Source: Tropicibacter sp. Alg240-R139 (lineage in GTDB: Bacteria > Pseudomonadota > Alphaproteobacteria > Rhodobacterales > Rhodobacteraceae). From it: a DNA stretch of 64,000 nucleotides. Shown here in pieces: positions 8,518 through 16,493 of this stretch. The notes below the pieces were generated by a model, which had not been told where the DNA came from, ran no database searches, and saw nothing but the letters and a program-made list of their open reading frames with translations. Both the position numbers and the translations under genes were made by a program. The stretch is taken from assembly GCF_900537075.1 (NCBI RefSeq), contig NZ_UNRA01000007.1, positions 62,001 through 126,000 of the forward strand. The letters run 5' to 3'. Every line of letters starts with the position of its first letter. Position 1 is the first letter of the stretch.

Positions 8518-9666
8518 CTACGGCATCACGTGGTTCGCCACGGCTCGTGCGATCACCCTTTCTTCGTCTGCTGGAATGACCAGAACTGGGATCACCCCGT
8601 CCGAGATCACGTGTTCGTTGGCGTGATTGGCATCCGCATCCAATGACAGGCCCATGAATTCCATCTCATCTAGAATCCGCGCCCGGATTTCCGGGGAATT
8701 TTCGCCGATGCCCCCGCAAAAAATCACAGCGTTCAACCCACCCAACACTGCAACCATCGCGCCCAGTTCGCGTTTGATGCGGAAAACATAATAGTCGATG
8801 GCCTCTGCCGCGCGCCGGTCGTCACTCGCAAGCAAAGTGCGCATGTCATGGCTGATCTCGCTCAATCCCAAAAGACCGCTTTTCTTGTACAGGATATGCG
8901 TGATCGCCTCGGCGCTGTGCCCCTGCTCCATCAGATAAAGCAATACACCCGGATCCAACTGCCCACAGCGGGTGCCCATTGGCAGGCCATCGAGCGCCGA
9001 AAACCCCATTGTGGAACCGATGCTTTGCCCGTTTTTGATGGCACACATGGAGGCACCATTGCCCAGATGGGCGATCACCACCCGCCCACGCGCCAAGATT
9101 GGATGCTCTCGTTTCAGCGTGTCGGTGATGTAGTCATAAGACAGCCCGTGAAAACCGTACCGCCGCACGCCTTTTTCATAGAACCGTCGGGGTATAGCAA
9201 AGGCGTCATTCACGAAAGAATGCCCTTGGTGAAACGACGTGTCGAAGCACCCGATCTGAACGGCATCCGGGAACGCCGCTTGTGCCGCGCGAACCGCGGC
9301 CAGGTTGTGCGGCTGGTGCAGGGGTGCAAGCGGGACCAGCGTTTCCAACTGCCCCATGACTTGATGCGTCAACTCTACCGGCCCGGTAAAGGTCTTGCCA
9401 CCATGCACGATCCTATGACCGACACCCGTGACTACGTGGCCCTGCAACACGGGCTCAATGGCCTCAAGAATCGCCTGTACGGCCGAAACGTGGTCAGCTG
9501 GCCCGATCTCAACCGTCTTCTTTTTCGGGTGGCTCAACATCAATTGCGCCACGGGCCCAAGGTTTTCGACCTGTCCAAGCAGCAGCAACTCAGGCTCATC
9601 TGCGGCCAGATAGACCCCGAACTTGATCGAAGAACTGCCAGCGTTCAGCGTCAGAAGCCCGCTCAT
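8518..9666 (-). CDS. ackA: Acetate kinase
   Basis: Interconverts acetate plus ATP and acetyl phosphate. 382 aa, normal family length. Signature segments are the N-terminal LTLNAGSSSIKFG, the GVGHRIVHGG substrate-binding strand, the HLGNGASMCAIKNGQS phosphate loop, MGFSALDGLPMGTRCGQLDPG and FCGGIGENS near the C-terminus. No phosphotransacetylase gene lies beside it. The only close neighbour is the small methyltransferase 9 bp upstream, so these two are probably co-transcribed. In marine alphaproteobacteria acetyl phosphate can also arise from sulfoacetaldehyde or xylulose-5-phosphate cleavage, but no such gene is in view. Confidence 0.95.
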   Translation of the reverse strand: MSGLLTLNAGSSSIKFGVYLAADEPELLLLGQVENLGPVAQLMLSHPKKKTVEIGPADHVSAVQAILEAIEPVLQGHVVTGVGHRIVHGGKTFTGPVELTHQVMGQLETLVPLAPLHQPHNLAAVRAAQAAFPDAVQIGCFDTSFHQGHSFVNDAFAIPRRFYEKGVRRYGFHGLSYDYITDTLKREHPILARGRVVIAHLGNGASMCAIKNGQSIGSTMGFSALDGLPMGTRCGQLDPGVLLYLMEQGHSAEAITHILYKKSGLLGLSEISHDMRTLLASDDRRAAEAIDYYVFRIKRELGAMVAVLGGLNAVIFCGGIGENSPEIRARILDEMEFMGLSLDADANHANEHVISDGVIPVLVIPADEERVIARAVANHVMP

Positions 9667-9675
9667 ATCAGCACT

Positions 9676-10227
9676 CTAGCGACGATAGATGAAACAGCGC
9701 CCTTCCACCGCGCCGGGCGGCAGCGGCAATTCGCTCAGCGTCTCAAAATACATTCGGTCGCTCGACACCATCAGCCCATCGGGTGCCAGCAGCGGCTCGA
9801 TCAGGGGCGAGACGAGGCGCGCAAACACATCGTTCTTTTCGCGGTTGTGCCCACCCAGATCAGCATGGATCAGGCTGGCCGTGGGGCCAAAACGTTCGAC
9901 TGACGCGGGCAATGTTTCACGCACATCACCCAGGATCAGCATTTCCTCTGGTGGCGTCGAATCCGGGTGAGAAGCCACTGCGCGTTCGAACACATAGGTA
10001 TCGCGCCCTTTGATGTGGGTTTTCATGTGGTGGTAGGTCCGCCCGTTGCCCAACCCCAGCTCGAACACCGGGCCGGTCATGGCAGCGGTTTCGGCAATCG
10101 CAAAATCCAGGCAAGCGCGTTGCGAGACCATTCGGTCGATGAAAAGATCTAGGCGACTGACATCTCGGCTCACTGGGATAACTCCTTTGGCGCAATCGGC
10201 CGTTTGGGACGTAACTTTACCTGTCAT
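9676..10227 (-). CDS. Small class I SAM-dependent methyltransferase
   Basis: 183-aa protein with the SAM-binding motif FELGLGNGRTYHH, a later LIHADLGGHNREKND acidic segment and the C-terminal RLVSPLIEPLLAPDGLMVS strand. It resembles the small bacterial family annotated as S-adenosyl-L-methionine methyltransferase (Methyltransf_17 type). It is clearly paralogous to the gene at 25455-25931: shared landmarks are LGxGNGRTYxH, HPxxxPPE, SPLIxxxxxPxGLxVS and the FYR ending. The substrate is unknown. It is followed after 9 bp by ackA, probably as one transcript, and is divergent from the ABC importer. Confidence 0.75.
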   Translation of the reverse strand: MTGKVTSQTADCAKGVIPVSRDVSRLDLFIDRMVSQRACLDFAIAETAAMTGPVFELGLGNGRTYHHMKTHIKGRDTYVFERAVASHPDSTPPEEMLILGDVRETLPASVERFGPTASLIHADLGGHNREKNDVFARLVSPLIEPLLAPDGLMVSSDRMYFETLSELPLPPGAVEGRCFIYRR

Positions 10228-10402
10228 GCCAAATCCGGCTGCGCTTGTGTAGACACAGTTAACTGAATTCTCCCTGTTTCGTGACGTTTAGTCACAATTT
10301 CGGGTTTGACTAGTGGGGGGTGCGCGCGCGAAAGTGACGCAGAATGACCAGGGGGATCGATAGACTTATGTTGCGTACCGGCCAGTCGGGTGGATCGCCT
10401 GA
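10228..10402. promoter_or_regulatory. Divergent promoter region with GTGAC/GTCAC inverted repeat
   Basis: 175 bp between the methyltransferase and the ABC operon. GTGAC (10281-10285), a 5-nt spacer and GTCAC (10291-10295) form a short inverted repeat that may be an operator, followed by a TTTGAC element at about 10304. No regulator gene is adjacent. Confidence 0.35.
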
Positions 10403-12175
10403 ATGACCCCTTTGTTATCTGTGGAAAATCTGAGCATTGGATTCGGGTCCGGCGACGCCGTCGTTCAGGATGTTAATTTTAACGTGATGCCCGGCGAAAC
10501 ACTGGCTTTGGTTGGGGAATCTGGATCAGGCAAGACCGTCACCTGCCGCGCTGTGCTGCGCATCCTGCCGCGCGCCGCGCAAATCCGATCAGGCCGGATC
10601 ACTCTCAACACCGAAAAAGGCCCGCTGACCCTGACGGAGATGTCAGAACGCAAGATGCGCGATGTTCGCGGCGATCAGGTGTCCATGATTTTTCAGGAAC
10701 CGATGCGTTCGCTGTCACCGCTTCATCGGATCGGCAATCAGGTCAGCGAAGTTCTGTGGCTGCATCGCGGTGCATCCGAGAAAGAGGCAAAGCGGCAAGT
10801 TCTGCAAACGTTCGAGAGGGTGGGCTTTCCCGACCCCGAACGCGCCTATCGGTCTTATCCGTTTGAAATGTCAGGCGGTATGCGCCAGCGCGCCATGATC
10901 GCCATGGCCATGGTGTCCAAACCCGATCTGCTGATCGCAGATGAACCAACGACCGCCCTCGACGTAACCACACAGGCGCAGGTTCTGGGCCTGATCAAAG
11001 AGCTGCAACAGGAAACCGGCATGGCGCTGGTCTTGGTAACGCATGATTTGGGTGTCGTGGCGAACATGGCCGAAAAGGTCGTGGTCATGCACAAGGGCCG
11101 GGTAATGGAGGCCGGTGCCGCGGAGCCCTTGCTCAAGAACCCAGCCCACCCCTATACCCAACAACTGTTCAACGCGGCCCCCGCCATTCCGGCCGAAGCG
11201 CGTCCTGCGCCCCCCCTGCCGGACGACGATCTGATCCTGGAAATGAACAAGGTCAACAAGACCTTTACCATGCGGTCCGGGTCAGCTTGGAAACCAGACG
11301 CTTTGGTCCATGCCTGCCGGGGCGTTGATCTGAAATTGCCGCGCGGCAAGACGCTTGCCATCGTGGGCGAAAGCGGCTCGGGCAAGACCACCGCAGCTCG
11401 CATTGCGCTTGGGGCCGAATTGCCGGACCAGGGCAGCGAGGTTTTGTTCCGCGCCACGCCAGATGCTGACCCGATCACCGTGCACAAGATGTCCCGTGCC
11501 ACCCGCACCGCGTTCCAACGCGATGCACAAATGGTGTTTCAAGACCCCTACAGCTCGCTCAGCCCGCGGATGCGGGTGCAAGACGCAATGACCGAGCCGT
11601 TGGAGATCCACAAGATCGGCACCAAAGCAGAGCGGCGCGACAAGGCAGCCCAGATGCTGCAGCGTGTCGGGTTGAGTGAAGAGATGCTCAAACGCTACCC
11701 GCACGCGTTTTCGGGCGGTCAGCGTCAACGCTTGTCCATCGCACGCGCCATGATGCTGGACCCCTCGTTGATCGTCTGTGACGAGCCGACATCGGCCCTT
11801 GATGTATCGGTTCAGGAACAGATCCTGACCCTGCTGGAAAAGTTGCAAGAGGGCCTGAACCTCAGCTACCTCTTCATCTCACACGATCTGGCCGTTGTGG
11901 CCCGGATCGCTGATGAGGTGGCCGTGATGCGCCAGGGCTTGATCGTTGAACAAGCCCCGCCTGATACCCTATTCTATAATCCCCAACATCCTTACACCAA
12001 AGCCTTGATCGCGGCTCAACCCGAGCCTGATATCGAGCGCCCCATCAACCTCAAACTGGTCGCCCAGGGCGCCGGCTCTCCTGAAAAATGGGCCGAAGCC
12101 TTCCGTTTTACCGACACCATGGTACCCTCATTGGTGGAGCTGGAACCCGGCCATAAGGTACGCTGTCATGTTTGA
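10403..12175 (+). CDS. Peptide/nickel-type ABC transporter, fused double ATPase
   Basis: 590-aa cytoplasmic ATPase in which two OppD/OppF-like nucleotide-binding domains are fused head to tail. First domain: Walker [11 protein letters not shown], signature SGGMRQR, Walker [13 protein letters not shown]. Second domain: Walker [11 protein letters not shown], signature SGGQRQR, Walker [13 protein letters not shown]. Each carries the oligopeptide-type C-terminal extension ([22 protein letters not shown]). It energises the two permeases at 14098-16277. It is the first gene of a four-gene operon; the binding-protein gene starts 8 bp inside its end. Both ATP sites look intact. The substrate cannot be deduced. 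Confidence 0.92.
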   Translation: MTPLLSVENLSIGFGSGDAVVQDVNFNVMPGETLALVGESGSGKTVTCRAVLRILPRAAQIRSGRITLNTEKGPLTLTEMSERKMRDVRGDQVSMIFQEPMRSLSPLHRIGNQVSEVLWLHRGASEKEAKRQVLQTFERVGFPDPERAYRSYPFEMSGGMRQRAMIAMAMVSKPDLLIADEPTTALDVTTQAQVLGLIKELQQETGMALVLVTHDLGVVANMAEKVVVMHKGRVMEAGAAEPLLKNPAHPYTQQLFNAAPAIPAEARPAPPLPDDDLILEMNKVNKTFTMRSGSAWKPDALVHACRGVDLKLPRGKTLAIVGESGSGKTTAARIALGAELPDQGSEVLFRATPDADPITVHKMSRATRTAFQRDAQMVFQDPYSSLSPRMRVQDAMTEPLEIHKIGTKAERRDKAAQMLQRVGLSEEMLKRYPHAFSGGQRQRLSIARAMMLDPSLIVCDEPTSALDVSVQEQILTLLEKLQEGLNLSYLFISHDLAVVARIADEVAVMRQGLIVEQAPPDTLFYNPQHPYTKALIAAQPEPDIERPINLKLVAQGAGSPEKWAEAFRFTDTMVPSLVELEPGHKVRCHV

Positions 12176-14084
12176 ACCCAAACGCTGCTCTTTGATTCTT
12201 GCCGCATCTCTGGTGATCGCCAGCCTGATGCCGGCAGGTGCGAACCCTATACCACCGCTGCAGGAAAGTACCTTCTGGCAGGCCGAAGTTGACGCCGGTG
12301 ATCTGCCTCCCGTGAATGAGCGCATCCCCGACGAGCCAATCATTGTCGATCTCAAGGCCAAAGGTCGCGAATTTGGCCAGCAAGGCGGCACATTGTCGAC
12401 CATGGTGACCCGATCCAAAGACATCCGGCAGATGGTGGTTTATGGCTACGCCCGACTGATCGGATATAACGAAAACTATGAGCTGGTGCCGGATCTGCTG
12501 GCCTCGTTTGAGAATGAAAACAACCACAAGTTCACCTTGCGCCTGCGCCCTGGCCATAAATGGTCGGATGGTGCGCCATTTACATCAGCCGATTTCAAAT
12601 ACTGGTGGGAAGATGTTGCCAACAACCCACTGCTCAGCCCCGCTGGCCCGCTTGATTTCCTGCGCATCGAAGGCGAGTTGCCCACGGTTACATTCCCCGA
12701 TGAACTGACAGTTGTGTATCAGTGGGAGCATCCGAACCCGAACTTCCTACAGTCACTGGCTCAGGCGCGTCCGCCATTCATCTATCGCCCCTCGCATTTT
12801 CTGAAAGATTATCATGGCGATTATGCCGACCCTGAACCGCTGGCCGAAAAGGTCGAGGATGCCCGCGTAAAAAGCTGGGCTGCCCTGCACAACAAGCGCG
12901 ACAACATGTACAAGTTCGACAATTCCGAGCTGCCCACGTTGCAACCCTGGATCAACGCCAGTGCCGGTAAGAAGATCCGTCACAATTTTGTTCGTAACCC
13001 TTACTATCACCGCATCGATAGCAACGGCTTGCAACTTCCCTACATCGACATCGTCGAGATGGAGATCGTGGCCCCCGGTCTAGTCGCCGCCAAGTCCAAT
13101 GCGGGCGAAGTCGACTTGCAGGGGCGCGGATTGGACTTCCGCGACACTTCGATCCTGAAAAAAGGTGAGGCTGACGGGGACTACAAGACCAACCTTTGGC
13201 AAACAGGTGTTGCCTCACAAATCGCGATCTATCCCAACTTGAACTACGCCGATCCGGTTTGGCGCGAGGTTATGCGCGATGTGCGCGTGCGCCGCGCGCT
13301 GTCCATGGGGATCGATCGCAAAACCATCAATCAGGCACTGTATTTCAAACTGGCCAAGCCGGGCTCGATGACCGTGTTGCCCGCCTCGCCTTTCTTCAAG
13401 CAAGAACATCGCGACGCCTGGGCTGCCTTTGATCCCGAAACCGCGAATGCCCTGTTGGACGAGGCTGGACTGGACAAGCGCAATGGCAACGGAATCCGTA
13501 TGTTGCCCGATGGCCGTCCGATGGAGATCGTCATTGAAACCGCCGGCGAGCGGCAAGAAGTTGAAAACGCGCTGCAAATCGTGACAGATACTTGGCGCGA
13601 GATTGGCGTGAAGCTGGTTATGCGCCCGCTTGATCGCGACATCCTGCGCAATCGCGTCTATGCCGGCAACACTATGGTCGCGGTCTGGTTTGGTTGGGAC
13701 AATGGCATTCCACAAACCTACACCTCTCCTGATTACCTGGCCCCGCGCCATCAAGAATTCATGGCGTGGCCAAAGTGGGGACAGCACTATCAAACCAACG
13801 GTGATGTGGGCGAGGCCCCTGATATTCCGGCTGCGCAGCGCCTGATGGAGCTGGCCTTGATTTGGGACCGCGCCGACAACGACGAACAGCGCACAGCCGC
13901 CTGGAACGAGATGCTGGAAATACACGCCGATCAGCTATTTGGCATCGGTATTCTGGCCGAAGCGCCGCAGCCTATCGTCGTATCAAACCGGATGCGCAAC
14001 GTGCCCAAGAAAGGCCTTTGGGCTTGGGACCCCGGCGCGCATTTCGGTGTTCATCGCCCCGATGAATTCTTCATGGCCGAGTGA
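12168..14084 (+). CDS. ABC importer substrate-binding protein (family 5)
   Basis: 638-aa periplasmic protein with an N-terminal signal segment (about 1-25; a hydrophobic run after KRCSL, ending PAGANP). It has the family 5 pattern: VYGYARLIGYNENYELVPDLLASFE, the KWSDGAPFTSADFKYWWED entry strand, VRRALSMGIDRKTINQALY, and a C-terminal segment reading RMRNVPKKGLWAWDPGAHFG. It belongs to the long subclass used for peptides, opines, oligosaccharides and similar ligands. The gene overlaps the ATPase gene by 8 bp and is followed 13 bp later by the first permease. The ligand is unknown; the many tryptophans and acidic residues do not decide it. Confidence 0.9.
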   Translation: MFEPKRCSLILAASLVIASLMPAGANPIPPLQESTFWQAEVDAGDLPPVNERIPDEPIIVDLKAKGREFGQQGGTLSTMVTRSKDIRQMVVYGYARLIGYNENYELVPDLLASFENENNHKFTLRLRPGHKWSDGAPFTSADFKYWWEDVANNPLLSPAGPLDFLRIEGELPTVTFPDELTVVYQWEHPNPNFLQSLAQARPPFIYRPSHFLKDYHGDYADPEPLAEKVEDARVKSWAALHNKRDNMYKFDNSELPTLQPWINASAGKKIRHNFVRNPYYHRIDSNGLQLPYIDIVEMEIVAPGLVAAKSNAGEVDLQGRGLDFRDTSILKKGEADGDYKTNLWQTGVASQIAIYPNLNYADPVWREVMRDVRVRRALSMGIDRKTINQALYFKLAKPGSMTVLPASPFFKQEHRDAWAAFDPETANALLDEAGLDKRNGNGIRMLPDGRPMEIVIETAGERQEVENALQIVTDTWREIGVKLVMRPLDRDILRNRVYAGNTMVAVWFGWDNGIPQTYTSPDYLAPRHQEFMAWPKWGQHYQTNGDVGEAPDIPAAQRLMELALIWDRADNDEQRTAAWNEMLEIHADQLFGIGILAEAPQPIVVSNRMRNVPKKGLWAWDPGAHFGVHRPDEFFMAE

Positions 14085-14097
14085 CGGGACAAGCTGA

Positions 14098-15126
14098 ATG
14101 AGCATCCTGCGCTACTCAATCTATCGCTTTGGCACCATGCTGCTCACCCTGCTGGTGGTGTCGATGCTGGTGTTCGTGATCATCAACCTACCGCCGGGTG
14201 ACTACCTGTCGAACCAGATCGCCGAGCTCAAGGCATCCGGCCAATCCGCAGGCGTCGCCAAGGCTGAATTTTTGCGCAAGGAATACGCGCTGGATCGCGC
14301 GCTTTGGGAGCAATACATGATCTGGATGGGCTTCATGCCCGGCCCGCATGGCTTTTCTGGCCTCATCCAAGGTAACTTTGGTTGGTCATTCGAATTCGAC
14401 CGCCCCGTGCGTGAGATTGTGGGCGACAGCCTGTGGCTGACCGTTCTGGTCAACATGGCCGCCATCGTCTTTGTTTATGCTCTGGCGCTGCCTTTGGGCG
14501 TAATCGCCGCCGCCAAATCCCGTACCTGGATCGACTATACATCCGCATTTGTTGGCTATCTTGGACTGGCAACGCCGAACTTTTTGCTGGCGCTGATCCT
14601 TTATTATTACGGGCGCAAGTACCTGAACATTCCAATTGGTGGCCTGATGGACCCTTCCTTCGAAGGGGAACCGCTGAACTGGGAAAAAATGAAGTCGATC
14701 ATGGTTCATTTGATTGTGCCGACCATCGTAATCGGCACCGCTGGTGCTTCGGCGATGATGCAGCGCTTGCGCGCCAACATGTTGGATGAACTGGGCAAGC
14801 CGTATGTTGAAACTGCGATTGCCAAGGGCATGGCCCCTAGCCGGATGTTGACCAAATATCCGCTGCGCGTGGCCTTCAACCCCTTTGTGGCTGACATCGG
14901 CAACCTCTTGCCCTCGATGGTGTCTGGTTCTGTTCTTGTCTCGGTAGTCATGGGCCTGCAGACGATCGGGCCGGCGCTGCTCACTGCGCTCAAGACTCAA
15001 GACCAGTTCCTTTCGGCCTTTATTCTGATGTTCGTCGCATTGCTGACCCTGATCGGCACCATGATTTCAGACATCCTGCTGGTCATGCTTGACCCGCGCA
15101 TCAGATATGAAGGGCGCGATTCATGA
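14098..15126 (+). CDS. ABC importer permease (DppB type)
   Basis: 342-aa inner-membrane protein starting MSILRYSIYRFGTMLLTLLVVSMLVFVI, the typical first membrane helix of DppB/OppB permeases, followed by a periplasmic segment and about five further helices. The coupling EAA-like loop reads KPYVETAIAKGMAPSRMLTKYPLR near residues 236-260. It forms the channel with the next gene, whose start overlaps its stop by 4 bp (ATGA). Length and topology are normal. Confidence 0.92.
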   Translation: MSILRYSIYRFGTMLLTLLVVSMLVFVIINLPPGDYLSNQIAELKASGQSAGVAKAEFLRKEYALDRALWEQYMIWMGFMPGPHGFSGLIQGNFGWSFEFDRPVREIVGDSLWLTVLVNMAAIVFVYALALPLGVIAAAKSRTWIDYTSAFVGYLGLATPNFLLALILYYYGRKYLNIPIGGLMDPSFEGEPLNWEKMKSIMVHLIVPTIVIGTAGASAMMQRLRANMLDELGKPYVETAIAKGMAPSRMLTKYPLRVAFNPFVADIGNLLPSMVSGSVLVSVVMGLQTIGPALLTALKTQDQFLSAFILMFVALLTLIGTMISDILLVMLDPRIRYEGRDS

Positions 15127-16277
15127 CCAAACTCCCCGATGGGCGCTACGTCGACGACGCGCCATATGACCCACAGGTTTCCATACAACAGTTGGAACGC
15201 CGCGATCTGGACGCGCCAAATTGGGTGCTGATCTGGCGCAAATTCAAAACCCACAAGCTGGGTCTGATATCGGGTATCTTCCTTCTGTTCTGCTATCTGA
15301 TGCTGCCCTTTGCGGGCTTCATCGCACCTTATGGCGCCAACGAGCGGAACTCGGACCACCTTTATGCCCCGCCACAGGCCGTGCATTGGGTACACGAGGG
15401 TGAATTCCTGGGTCCCTTCGTCTATCCAATAACCGCCGAAGCAGACCTGGAGACGTTTCAATGGGTGTTCAAACCGGACACCTCGACCCCGGTACAACTC
15501 GAGTTCTTCTGCGAAGGTGCCGAGTACAGTTTGGCGGGTTTCATCCCCAGCGACACGCATCTGTTTTGCGCCCCTGACGGGGCCACGCTGTTCCTTTGGG
15601 GGTCCGACCGCTTGGGTCGAGATGTGTTCAGCCGCATCCTTTACGGTGCGCAACTGTCCCTGACCGTGGGTCTGATCGGCATTTCGGTATCCTTCTTCCT
15701 TGGTATTCTGCTGGGGTCAATTGCAGGTTATTTTGGCGGCCGCATCGATTGGGTCATCAACCGCGTGATCGAAATCCTGCGCTCTCTGCCCGAACTGCCT
15801 TTGTGGCTTGCTCTGTCCGCCGCTGTGCCCTCGAATTGGGGGCCCGTTGCGGTGTTCTTCATCATATCCATAATCCTCGGCATCCTCGATTGGCCGGGCC
15901 TTGCGCGTGCCGTAAGGGCCAAGTTCCTGAGCTTGCGTGAGGAGGAGTACGTCCGGGCGGCCGAGATGATGGGTGCAAGCTCGGGCCGTGTGATCCGCAA
16001 GCACCTGCTACCCAACTTCATGAGCCATCTAATTGCCAGCGCGACACTGTCGATCCCTGCGATGATTTTAGGGGAAACCGCGCTCAGTTTCCTTGGCCTG
16101 GGCCTGCGGGCACCAGCCGTCAGTTGGGGCGTGATGCTAAACGATGCGCAGAACCTGGCTTCAATCGAAATCTATCCATGGACAGCGATCCCGATGATCC
16201 CGATCATCATCATTGTGCTGGCATTTAACTTCCTCGGCGATGGCCTGCGCGACAGCCTTGATCCCTACCAACAGTAA
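15123..16277 (+). CDS. ABC importer permease (DppC type)
   Basis: 384-aa inner-membrane permease. After an N-terminal cytoplasmic tail it has a first helix (GLISGIFLLFCYLMLPFAGFI), a roughly 100-residue periplasmic insertion containing cysteines, then the core: GSDRLGRDVFSRILYGAQLSL, five helices and the ATPase-coupling loop EEEYVRAAEMMGASSGRVIRKHLLP. The C-terminus NFLGDGLRDSLDPYQQ matches DppC/OppC. The extended periplasmic loop makes it longer than the usual 280-300 aa, as in permeases that partner long family 5 binding proteins. It is the last gene of the operon; a strong stem-loop follows directly. Confidence 0.92.
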   Translation: MTKLPDGRYVDDAPYDPQVSIQQLERRDLDAPNWVLIWRKFKTHKLGLISGIFLLFCYLMLPFAGFIAPYGANERNSDHLYAPPQAVHWVHEGEFLGPFVYPITAEADLETFQWVFKPDTSTPVQLEFFCEGAEYSLAGFIPSDTHLFCAPDGATLFLWGSDRLGRDVFSRILYGAQLSLTVGLIGISVSFFLGILLGSIAGYFGGRIDWVINRVIEILRSLPELPLWLALSAAVPSNWGPVAVFFIISIILGILDWPGLARAVRAKFLSLREEEYVRAAEMMGASSGRVIRKHLLPNFMSHLIASATLSIPAMILGETALSFLGLGLRAPAVSWGVMLNDAQNLASIEIYPWTAIPMIPIIIIVLAFNFLGDGLRDSLDPYQQ

Positions 16278-16310
16278 GCAGAGCGATGGGGGTTCCGCCC
16301 CCGGCTCTGC
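16278..16310 (+). terminator. Strong stem-loop at the end of the ABC operon
   Basis: GCAGAGC (16278-16284) and GGGGG (16288-16292) pair with CCCCC (16298-16302) and GCTCTGC (16304-16310) to give a 12-bp GC-rich stem starting right after the stop codon. No T-run follows. The sequence after it (ACTCCCCCG, then an A-rich stretch ending AAGAAGAAG) recurs in similar form at 56451-56500, suggesting a second dispersed repeat type. Confidence 0.6.
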
Positions 16311-16384
16311 GCCACTCCCCCGAAATTACTTAAGCAAGAAGAAGTAAGGGGCGCCACTCCCTTCGTTGCGTTCTGCGGCACTCT

Positions 16385-16493
16385 CGACCCCAGCAAAGCA
16401 ACCACGACGCGCGTCAGCGCGGCGCCACGCCCAACCCCGAGACGTCTTTCGTCAGAAAGATGCCGAGGGGGCGGGAGCCCCCGAATTTTAATC
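16385..16493 (-). repeat. Structured intergenic repeat, copy D (reverse orientation)
   Basis: Read on the reverse strand it has the landmarks of the copies at 25.95, 33.78 and 39.67 kb in the same order: GCTCCCGCCC, a TCTTTC-TGAC-GAAAGA hairpin (16460-16445), then GTTGGGC. The edge GCGGGAGC-CCCCGAATTT matches the closing edge of the copies at 33.9 and 39.88 kb. Its outer end forms a local stem, GGGGGC (16467-16472) with GCCCCC (16477-16482), followed by TTTT, which can also end transcripts of the ABC operon. Another hairpin, CGCGC/GCGCG, lies at 16408-16421. It sits between converging genes. Confidence 0.65.
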
